Shown here: positions 40,601-47,631 of the stretch, piece after piece | Position numbering within the stretch: the stretch's first letter is position 1 | How the letters are laid out: every line of letters starts with the position of its first letter | The notes under the pieces: model-generated | What the model was told of the DNA's origin: nothing | The model's input: only the letters and a program-made list of their open reading frames with translations | Database searches by the model: none | Position numbers and translations under genes: made by a program | Assembly (NCBI GenBank): GCA_023091665.1 | Contig: JALJCQ010000011.1 | Location: 62,001-126,000 of the forward strand | Reading direction: 5' to 3' | DNA: 64,000 nucleotides | Source: Pythium myriotylum | Taxonomy: Eukaryota > Oomycota > Peronosporomycetes > Pythiales > Pythiaceae

Positions 40601-42853
40601 ACATTCACGCTTCGCCAACGACAGTTTTTTTTCGCGTTTAGCGTTGTAGCCTCGGAGGTGTATCGCCACGTTTTTCGTGCGTGCGTACTTGAAACATTTG
40701 GTATCGAGTCTCTCTTCATTGCCCGCGACCGACTGAACGCAAAAGATGCGGTTCTTTTGCAAATCGTCCCGAGTGAAAGTGAAAACATCGTTTGCGTTGT
40801 GAATGCGTGCTCAGTTGCATCAGCAAAGTGGACCTCAGGTTCCCGAGTAACTTCTAAGCTAGCAGAGAGAGTGACGACATTCTATCACGAATGGCAGATC
40901 TCAGAAACAGACTTCTCCATCGTCGCGGCCCCAACTCCAATCAAACGCACCAATTTTCCAGTTAGCGGAATTGCAAACATATCAGAACCTAGTCACTCGA
41001 CGACAGCAGTAAACGAAGTTCCTACTAAGGCATCCCTTTTCCGGCGATCTCGCTTTTTCAAATCGCAAGAGAAACGTGCACCCGGACCAACAATACCTGC
41101 GTCTGATTCCTCTGTAACTATAACCCCACCACCTTCATCGCTATATGAGCTTCACGTTCTTCTCCGTGAACGCCATAACAACGAAGTGCTCAGCATGACT
41201 CTCGAGCGAGAGGGCATAGATCAAGCTTCTGTGACAAGACAAGTGGCTGTTGAACTGCGTCATCTCTCCGATGAGTTTCGGGATAGGCGGGCTGCGTTCC
41301 TATCTAGGACACGTGGAGATGAAGAGTGGAATGGCGCCGGATTTGGTGAATCCTTTGAGATTGGTGAAGGTGGCGGCTTCGGGGGTGGTGGGTTCAACGT
41401 TCTTTCTTGTTGGTCAAAATGGCGAGATGCTTTGTGTGAGCTGCTTATGGACTTTGAATCAGATATCCGCGGATATCTCACAGGCGTACACGCGACGTCT
41501 CGCGACCAACTCGTTCACGTCAATATTCATCTTCCGTCTACTACAGCTGGGTCAACTCAACAGTCACTATTCTCGCGAGACTGCCAGACCACACGAATGG
41601 CAGCCGTAGTGGTAGTTCGTGCGTCGCTCGTTTTGTGCGGATATAAGAAAGAAGTTGCGGTGGAATCTCCCGCCGATAATGACGACAGCCTCCTGAAAGA
41701 GTACCTTCGAGCTAGTATCGGGCACAAGATCCTTGAACTTAACCCGACGGCAGTAGCGAAATGGCCTACGTCAATTCGTGCTGGTAACTACCTCAAGTCT
41801 ATGTACTCGACAGCAAGCCAATTGATTGTGTTAGCGAAAGCAGGCAATGCAACTCGCGCCATACTCGCCGCCCAGTCATTTCTTTACTTTGAGCTGGCGT
41901 TCATCAGTGCCGTAAAGTATTTCAAGTTCCTCGAGGATAGCGCAAAGAAGCGGAAGCAGCAAATTAACGTCGTTGTGATCCGGATTCAATGTGCGTACAG
42001 AGTGCTGCTGGCCAAGAGGATGCTGCATCGGCTACGTGCCGAGTTTAGTGCCGCTGTTGCGATTCAATGCGCGTTCCGTCAGCATCTTGCGCGCCGCCGA
42101 AGAGCGTTTCTCAGATGGACTCGTGCAGCCGTCACCGTGCAAAGGGCATATCGGCGTAAACTGGCAAAGCGCCGTGGTAGACGACCGCGAAGGCTGACCT
42201 TGGAGCTTCGAACGGTAGCTGCACAATACGGATCTATGCAAGCGGCAAGATCAGTCGTAGCAGCAGAAGTGGCAGACGACAGCGGGGAGATGAGTACATT
42301 CGACTCATTCAATGCTTTCTTAGATAGTAATGCCGGTCGTGAGCAACTGAAGAAGGAAGAATATGTGATTGCTGAGCGACTGAGTGAAGTTTCTCGACAC
42401 CGTGAGCAGAACCTCAGCCCATTGGACCGGCTCTTGGCCGATGTACACGACATTTTCGAGTTGCTAGATGTCGATGGCAACTCTGAACTGAGTCGAGAAA
42501 GAACACGAGAGCTGATGGGGCGCCTACATGTTCCTCTGTCAGGGGACGAAGTAGATGATGTTATTGATATGATGGACAATGACCAGTCAGGATCCATATC
42601 TTTCTTCGAGTTCACTAATTGGTTCTCCCACGAGTTTGAGCTCTTGAAGAAGCGCAGCCGTGACTGTGGAATCTTGTCGAAACGTGATCGTCAATGGATC
42701 ACAGAAGAGTCAGCACGGTCTGCATTACGGAAACGTTGGCGAGCCCGGCAAAAGACAAATCTGGGTCAACAGGACAAGTCGTCCAGTCTTACAATATCTG
42801 CGAAACACAATGTCATCTCTGATAAGGGCGTCGGGGACGGCAACGACGGGTAG
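34676..42853 (+). CDS. giant GAF-like / IQ / EF-hand protein
   Basis: A single 8.2-kb exon encodes 2,725 residues. The first ATG of the frame is at 34676, and the frame is open slightly further up only by a TTG. Five GAF-like modules can be seen by eye, each with a Y(V/I)AASxxSxM-type strand or its equivalent and a closing hydrophobic (V)GxLxxD strand, at about residues 168, 707, 1140, 1320 and 1682. Three IQ motifs (IRIQCAYRVLLAKR, AVAIQCAFRQHLARRRR, AVTVQRAYRRKLAKRR) sit at about 2435-2500, where calmodulin should bind. Two EF-hands follow at about 2590-2655 (DVDGNSELSRERT, DNDQSGSISFFEF). No kinase, cyclase or phosphodiesterase domain is visible. It is inferred to be a calcium/calmodulin-responsive, small-molecule-sensing scaffold, possibly flagellar. 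Confidence 0.86.
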   Translation: MALPGARAEAESAQYAFVPLALRRDFKRGAESDDAVVEKARRTRSALLVSSLLHGAEGHSQDSASLPKTTRRANGSPATKPVATNQLETHPLYSRSIELAISKRAAFSDAVKQLDAYFDGIRATVDELDRRDASTVPSWLSDPKIKLPTMLQLQRKIVQTVSTCLPECDVYLAMYEPLPMADITSSTSFPLLRYVAASPQSRMTGRVLLRGSANGEPSPTTSFDVLDSLDPALVEDIGEHAASHVRFFGSTDTSQIRTGPFACLPLVSGDGVCGFGILALDACRKTTQLRPEAMSPQALFDFLIRMQLPEAAREFRACQFGGRQFLQLTANDLQHRPAFRTIKIQSKQHLIEIITALRKGVPLHLPNSKFPPLFHNDDDALAFLDDVCERAGKFLDQYRREIHWFRVLAKRTKDTKTKILDVYAALIQGVASALVGVERVCIWKIRDCSDIDVIATTHIPEERLSPFIMWNERQIRRVSLYVEDEDDHCKLLHGNVTRINLPPLERDIDQYSRPCERALYHVLWSNRTQQSLSWLQLRQLLPIRPMNARHYQLSQLLKKLCLLQVQPNSEFIMFNLEDPSALVAILHDPIAPQDVVYALQVDFRTQACLPQQAGISDDVHRFIRRAVAITHGSLACVRGREARSLRRQLSSVKTTRNFNSIGLTPSVDALRALDDIVAFVFQEISANLPGTQQQIAELQPDGAHLRFTFAANGSTLLGKSLDRGVGVSFRCVDTRSSLVVDLNSELKLRLKWLGGGRKDIDADLPYVFIPLLHEDCCLGVLAVNRFLDVPKGRSDEAQPEDGVVEYLTSISKPLAAAIYLKRRSHALYTLQQLHLEPLQSPEQLFNATCSIVRETMLGVSKVRVVEIDFVRGKSTTVYDFSEQSRVQATTKLLRQIIPLSYRTQELLQDTVMKHWNMSADEASEMLQHCKQYEEKTRIEGNEILSKVGTEAEQRRRWEWLVRQRYYELRLRPLDARIDGFAGSKDPKIHEHAFHACTKNEKYEGQALSTCLSSKAVQYARIKALQIGSLSDVFLATARHPQFLAMCEQSFVDRVADVLSLATESLNMRIERSRYRVEVLERVKLEAAATVNNVEASLHQQPVKIGGFPLSGDEEIRVEGCLSLLEFVTRQISTSLDCPSVYIALHEPFRRQLVYVAASPKSGMKGKVLHRGHGVSFYALDSQQALVVTHTTQESIEQMCGHGSRIRNFSTDSLKWPVIVVPLGSVGILALDNLEKYARLSDEEQPEFGLVDFLRRAASIVGEAVAAVRRCARAHRRQRREDAIVRVMAACDDLGQSASPLYVQHIVLQAIETAFNGVDAYIGITQPLCTSILFTSATARSAALNHQVNTLDSVSFQVFISQRPLVIPRVEQHQFDTSDRTAAKLVSQLRWFTPAQGQGRRGPFVCVPIPFVGVLCVDTFPGAASGIYSPTIPEHGVLDCLVTMSNLLGEHTRRMNAVEAARSISQLFEGNHSTLRDVFGKLLEIISRNVLTALELAVVCYDESRSWLPIYGAANPLVSQVSPAHSQGPNLASIEHEILQNLRTICCDEYSRCFCLRTHPQVIVIRCLDCRDVHSNGDGSVDWSRSSTLLKTAIVIRRANGVTWSYDQEFLLGILPLVDELVRAVNVRVSGIVARRNALQKLGTLSSELEQTCSSSTQAKLSEFLRQALTLMMQAASQVPGDAYIGDRVIGGDSVEYIAASESSLMCGVHLSLVSAATRDFVSVTCLRDQKRVVIHLLEGKSERSVHQLSRKKAQRVFVAIPMCEDRLLCVDSLSVDAFDCIHNRLERDVEMFLVDVAALLESTISSVRYRFSYDQLCHLKTQRHLNMRKYFTTVHEILRRDVKSLHSQHILELADDFTGHFRVRSWHRFSTRRPTLASVPPHFCFANGCDLDHIVQDIHLEQHLALPMTNLPRTLDKSRAEMHPRVGREKQGAFACDCMALMLDDQFGTAPKLALCVFSHDRTSNDPNNDGERSTTFTLRQRQFFFAFSVVASEVYRHVFRACVLETFGIESLFIARDRLNAKDAVLLQIVPSESENIVCVVNACSVASAKWTSGSRVTSKLAERVTTFYHEWQISETDFSIVAAPTPIKRTNFPVSGIANISEPSHSTTAVNEVPTKASLFRRSRFFKSQEKRAPGPTIPASDSSVTITPPPSSLYELHVLLRERHNNEVLSMTLEREGIDQASVTRQVAVELRHLSDEFRDRRAAFLSRTRGDEEWNGAGFGESFEIGEGGGFGGGGFNVLSCWSKWRDALCELLMDFESDIRGYLTGVHATSRDQLVHVNIHLPSTTAGSTQQSLFSRDCQTTRMAAVVVVRASLVLCGYKKEVAVESPADNDDSLLKEYLRASIGHKILELNPTAVAKWPTSIRAGNYLKSMYSTASQLIVLAKAGNATRAILAAQSFLYFELAFISAVKYFKFLEDSAKKRKQQINVVVIRIQCAYRVLLAKRMLHRLRAEFSAAVAIQCAFRQHLARRRRAFLRWTRAAVTVQRAYRRKLAKRRGRRPRRLTLELRTVAAQYGSMQAARSVVAAEVADDSGEMSTFDSFNAFLDSNAGREQLKKEEYVIAERLSEVSRHREQNLSPLDRLLADVHDIFELLDVDGNSELSRERTRELMGRLHVPLSGDEVDDVIDMMDNDQSGSISFFEFTNWFSHEFELLKKRSRDCGILSKRDRQWITEESARSALRKRWRARQKTNLGQQDKSSSLTISAKHNVISDKGVGDGNDG

Positions 42854-42930
42854 GGTGAATGGTGGGATATATAGAGGTTATGTCCGGTTTCGATGAAATC
42901 TCTAAGCTGTGGCTGGTGATGCTCGCTTGC

Positions 42931-44077
42931 TCACTCGTATTCATCGATCCAAGCATGCATGACGTATCCGTGGGTTGGGTGGCTCGTGTAGCTGGGGTTG
43001 GAGCTTCCAGTTCCCGAGCGACTGGAAGTGCGGGAAGGATTGGGGTGAGGTGAAGAACTGGGGGTCTTACCGTTAGCACGCCGCTGTGACGTCGTCGATC
43101 GGTCGCGTTTACTTGTTCGGTCATCGTTGGGATCTCTTTCGTGCTGCTTACGTTCGCGACTCCCACGGTCTCGGTCGCTTTCGCGTCCTCGATTGTTGTA
43201 GTCTCTATCCCGCTCCCTATCTTGGATTCGTCCGTGAACGTTCCCATCCCCATCGCGTTCTCGCTCCCGGACGCGGTCTCCACTATTGCCTGTTCGACTT
43301 CTCGATTCTCGCAGTTCTAGGCGACGTGAGCTGTCTATTGGAGATGGCGTGCGGTGTTCGTCTGATGCCGCTACCTCATCGAGAGCCCCGTGTCGTCCCA
43401 GCTTTTCGTCCCCGAGATTTGAGGAGCTGGAGGCGCCAATTGATGCAGATGCCGAAGAAGAATCCTGTAGCGAGTCGCGTGCAGGGTTCTCCGAATTTGG
43501 AGATGTCTTTTTCCTCTGGGCTGCTTTCTTGTTGGCTCTCGCTTGATTTGTTGTATTGTACGGACTATTGGTCGGACAAGATGAATTACCCGCCGAAGAA
43601 CCCGCAGAATCGGACACGGAAAACTTAACCATTTCCTTCTCATACTCACGTAGTTTCTTGCGATAGTCATCAAGGCTCTTGACCCAGCACGTTGTGCTGG
43701 CTTTGCTTTCGCCGCACAGAAAGAAATTGCGTGTTCGGCTCTCAACTTGGAAGTGCGTGTCGTCGAACTGAAGCACTGCAGTGATATCGTTCAAGTATAT
43801 TGAGCCTGGCAGTATTGGATGCACGATCAACGTGAAGCTCATACACATTCAATACCGACAATCACCTACTTTTCGGCGTGTTCGGCGCCTTTGTCGCTGA
43901 ATAACCGAACTCCAGTCGCTTCGGATCCACGAAGAACCACCGCTTGTTCCAACTCCCGGTGAGGTTACTGGTTTTCCGCTTTAACTTCTTGAGATAGCCT
44001 TCAATCTCTGGAGGAGGAGGTGGTTGAGGTGGCATGGTCTTGGTGTTGAGTGGGTCTGCACCCACAGCCTGCATCAT
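42931..44077 (-). CDS. PH-domain protein with RS/RD-rich tail
   Basis: Two exons (44077-43870, 43805-42931) give 360 residues. Splicing restores one complete PH domain (about 25-130: IEGYLKKLKRK...SWNKRWFFVD, then SSIYLNDITAVLQF and TTCWVKSLDDY). A coiled stretch (YRKKLREYEKEM) follows. The C-terminal 200 residues are low complexity: Ser/Asn-rich, then alternating Arg-Asp/Arg-Glu/Arg-Ser (RERERDGDG, DRERDRDYNNRGRESDRDRG). That tail resembles RS/RD domains of RNA-associated proteins, an odd partner for a PH domain. Start choice is uncertain: Mets at 44074 and 44035 (better context) are alternatives, and the frame is open to 44260. The 306 bp between this gene and the channel hold no recognisable feature. 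Confidence 0.82.
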
Positions 44078-44383
44078 GAAAGCTTGCTCCTCGCGGAACC
44101 CTTTTGTCCGGTCCACGAGATGCCAACTGGAGCTGAAGGTCCCGACAGAGAAAGGATGGACGTGGAGAGCGTGCTCAGATACATCACAAAAATAACTCGT
44201 AGCGGGCTTCTGCTGAGGATTAGTTCTGCAAGGTTGGGTGGCTATTTTTGAAGAGATCACTGGCCAGAAGCACGTTTTTCAGGTTAAGGCAGTCACAAGC
44301 GTTCGGGATATTCTGTGAACAGTGCTGTTACTGTCAAAAACAAAAAGGATTTCCGCACATTTTGTGAATTTCGGATCCTGCGG

Positions 44384-46969
44384 TCACTGCTGTTTGGGTG
44401 ACGTGCTGCCTTCGCGTTGCTCGTTTTGCGCAAAAGTGCTTGCAAGATCATCTAGCGAATCGGCACTCAGCATGTCGCGATCGCGGTCAGTGCTGTCATA
44501 GCGATCACCAAACGTTGGTCCTCTTTCTGAGGGCGTGATGGAACCTCGGAGTGACGGCTCTTTGCGTAGGGAGCTGTGGTGCACAGAGACGGCTTCGGCT
44601 GCCGCTACAGCCGCTGTGAGCGATGCCGCTCGACTGGAATGACGAGCAGTACTCGCAGCTTGAGGTTTTGCAAGCCCTCGGAGACGCAAACTATCAGCTG
44701 ATCCCTCTCGTCGTGCGTTTCGCCAGCTACCAGCACGGTGCATATTTGGTCGCTTCCAGACATTTCGCTTCTGGTCTGGTTGATCCTCCGTCACCTCGCC
44801 ATCGAGGATCTCTTGGGGTTGCTCTTCCCTAGTCGCGGCTATCTCGGATATTTGAGTCGTTTTCGAGCTTCCGCGCTGAATCGGAGACAATTGCAAGTGG
44901 CGCTGTGACATTCGATCTGGCTCAAAGAGCACATACTCCGTGCCTCCTACTGAAGTTACCCTCGGATCCAAATGAGCTGTTATCCTTTCACTTTCACTGT
45001 GTGTTGACAACCGGGGGCCTGGCGCCGTCGCGGATATTCGTACCTCAGACTCGCGGCGTTCTTTGGATTCCTTGTCGATACGATACTCCAGCTTCTGCAG
45101 CCGCTCGTCGATGCGTCGAAGAAGCTCAAGTGAGTCGCCGTCGTGACTGGGCGTCGATGAGCGCTTAAAAATGCTTGCTCGTGGTGACGTGATGACACTA
45201 CCGCCTGCAGACCGCATTGTCAATTCCTGAGACTGCTTCATCGCTGCCTGCAACATGCTTGGGTCGTACTTGTCCATTATGAACTTCTCAATAATGTTAC
45301 GGTCTTCCAAGTACCGCAGGGATATGTTTTCAAACACTTCACGTGTTAGGGCACATAGCTCGGAGAACGTCTGTGCGCGCACGTTCGCTGTGCGCTTGCA
45401 GTTCATCAGCAGCGCGATTTCGCCAAAATAGTCACCTTGACCCAGGGTCTTCAAGATGACTTCATTCGCAGAGGAATCGACAGTGCCGCGTCGGATTTGC
45501 TGGAACGAGGCTGTTGCTTGAGGAATTAAATCCTTCGTGACCTCGCAGCACCCGCTTTGAACGAAGTACATGTCATTACCGACCTCTCCCCGAACGACAA
45601 CATAGTCACCAGGCATGAATACCTGCAACTCTAGTTCCATAACCAACTCTTGTACAACCTTGGCACTGCAGCTCTGGAAAATCGGCGCCCGGTTGATCAT
45701 ATCCATGCGCAAGAAGAGCTCTACCTCATACGCGAGATTGCGAGAAAGCTCTGGAATGAAGGCCGTTACAGCGCCGTCGAGCGTTCCGTGGCGCTCCCAC
45801 ATCGCCTGGTAGTAGTCGTTGATGCGGTTCTGCAGCTCCATAGGCAGCTTCATACGCGTCATGCTCGAGAAGAGCCACTCCATCTTTTTCTGGTGACTGC
45901 TCTGATTCTCATAGTAGTTTGCAATCAACATCGCAACATTACCAAAGACCACAGCCATCACGATCGCACCAAAGAGCATCATGGAGATGCAAAACAAGTA
46001 CTCAGCGTCAGTGTACATGTTGCTCAAGTTCTGCCCTTGGATCACGAGCAACGTTGTGTAGAACGAGACGATGTACATATGTCCAGTCTGGTGGTCGGTG
46101 TCTGCAGCTTTTGTTTGATCACTTGCTACGGCACCATACCATATGCACGCGGCGTAGTGGTTCATGATCAAAAACGAAAGAACGAGGCGCACGAGACGGA
46201 GTAAGTTTGCGTGTCGCGAATACTGGAGCCAGCGACGAATCTCGGGGCGAATTTTCAGTAGTTTCATTATACGCAAAAGTCGGACCAGTCGCAACAAGCG
46301 CGGGATTCGCAGTGCCTTGAGCAATCCGAGTACATTGAGATTTGAGCCCTTCCCCCCGCTGTCGTAGTTGTTGATCCATACAAGCACATTATCAAATGGA
46401 ATGCACGCCAGAACGTCGAAGAACAACCACCCTTTGAAATAAATCCGCGCGATCTCTGTCCGGCTGGTAATATACTCGCTCTCGTCGTCGGAGCGTGCGA
46501 TCGGCGTGTTGAAAGCGATCAAAATGTCGACGAAGAAGATAAGGTTCGTGGCAGTGTCGATTGCGGTGTTTTGGTTCCAACCGAACGCAAGGCTGTACGG
46601 CAACAGGACACTCTGGTATATGATGATGACTAGCGTGCTCAGTTGCCACAATTTGAAGATGGTACTATGCGGGTTGACCATGAAGAGAGGCATATCCTTG
46701 AGCTTGGTAGTCTCGCTCTCAGTGATATCGACACGGCGGATCTTGTACCTGGATAGCACTTTGATGTGACGGTTGATGTTCGCCTGCGTCTCGTCGACTT
46801 GGACTTCTGGCTCGAGCAGTTCGCGCCCAGTCTTGGCACGGTGGAGGGCTTTTCGCATTTTGAGCGCGGCAAAAAGTGTGTTTGCTCGCTTTTCTTGCGG
46901 CGGCTCTTCCGAAGGATTGGCGCTATCGTCGACAGGCGTATTGATGTCGCCGACGCTGGTCTTTTTCAT
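44384..46969 (-). CDS. cyclic-nucleotide-gated, voltage-sensor-containing ion channel
   Basis: An 861-residue exon with six transmembrane segments. S1 is at about 103-125, S4 at about 215-242 has Arg at nearly every third position (RIPRLLRLVRLLRIMKLLK), and S5-pore-S6 is at about 255-352. A C-linker and cyclic-nucleotide-binding domain follow (about 440-560, with GDYFGEIALLMNCKRTANV containing the phosphate-contacting Glu and Arg). The architecture is that of HCN/CNG/KAT channels. The pore reads FYTTLLVIQGQNLSNMYT, so the GYG potassium filter is replaced by QGQ (311-313). The tail is long, with a coiled coil and Ser-rich parts. An upstream exon is possible: ORF 47282-47079 ends in GTACGT and joins in phase through an acceptor at 46989-46988, adding about 75 residues. 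Confidence 0.9.
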   Translation of the reverse strand: MKKTSVGDINTPVDDSANPSEEPPQEKRANTLFAALKMRKALHRAKTGRELLEPEVQVDETQANINRHIKVLSRYKIRRVDITESETTKLKDMPLFMVNPHSTIFKLWQLSTLVIIIYQSVLLPYSLAFGWNQNTAIDTATNLIFFVDILIAFNTPIARSDDESEYITSRTEIARIYFKGWLFFDVLACIPFDNVLVWINNYDSGGKGSNLNVLGLLKALRIPRLLRLVRLLRIMKLLKIRPEIRRWLQYSRHANLLRLVRLVLSFLIMNHYAACIWYGAVASDQTKAADTDHQTGHMYIVSFYTTLLVIQGQNLSNMYTDAEYLFCISMMLFGAIVMAVVFGNVAMLIANYYENQSSHQKKMEWLFSSMTRMKLPMELQNRINDYYQAMWERHGTLDGAVTAFIPELSRNLAYEVELFLRMDMINRAPIFQSCSAKVVQELVMELELQVFMPGDYVVVRGEVGNDMYFVQSGCCEVTKDLIPQATASFQQIRRGTVDSSANEVILKTLGQGDYFGEIALLMNCKRTANVRAQTFSELCALTREVFENISLRYLEDRNIIEKFIMDKYDPSMLQAAMKQSQELTMRSAGGSVITSPRASIFKRSSTPSHDGDSLELLRRIDERLQKLEYRIDKESKERRESEVRISATAPGPRLSTHSESERITAHLDPRVTSVGGTEYVLFEPDRMSQRHLQLSPIQRGSSKTTQISEIAATREEQPQEILDGEVTEDQPDQKRNVWKRPNMHRAGSWRNARREGSADSLRLRGLAKPQAASTARHSSRAASLTAAVAAAEAVSVHHSSLRKEPSLRGSITPSERGPTFGDRYDSTDRDRDMLSADSLDDLASTFAQNEQREGSTSPKQQ

Positions 46970-47631
46970 GCTTATATTGTTGGGCGCCTGTCTTCCATTC
47001 TATCAAGGAAGGTAAACATGGTATCAAGTCAGACCGATGCGGATACGAACTGCTTCGAATACGTTTCCGACAACGTACGGCGTTTATGATTGCCTCCTGC
47101 ATCGTCGGAGTAAGCACATCCTGTGTGATGCTCAGTCGCTCGGGCGCGTACGGTATGACCGAGACATGTTTGTTCGGGAACTGAGTGATCCTCGTCAGAA
47201 ACGACGTGCGAGCTGTCCTTGCACGCTGCAGCTCGACCGCTGCTGCCGGCGTCAACTCGCTCGAAGGCGTCGGTATGGGCATGCCTGGCTACAGAGCGCG
47301 CATCCACGGCGACGCGGTCTCGAAGCCAGCTTCGCGCAGCAGGATCACGACGACGGGGACTCGCGCACTGTCAGGAACGCTCCACACGCCTATTTATACG
47401 GCGCCTGCAGCACGAGATGGCGCCTATATCGAGTTTCCTGCGGCTAATCGCGGAGAAGTCGAGTTAATGGCTACACTCCCCAGGTCAGCTGTCCAAATGT
47501 ACCTGGTTCAGATACGGATGAACTCAGTATCATCTTATTTTGAGAATAATTCCACCCGTTGCCTCCTCTATCGCGAGATCCCTCTACAAGGGTGTCGCGT
47601 CCCCCGTGGCGCCATATTTCGAACCGTGGAA
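46970..47631. promoter_or_regulatory. divergent region between channel and E(z) genes, with possible channel 5' exon
   Basis: The two genes diverge from this 662-bp stretch. Its part nearest the channel (47079-47282) may be an extra first exon on the minus strand (MPIPTPSSELTP...). If so, the shared promoter is about 47283-47631. Confidence 0.45.
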
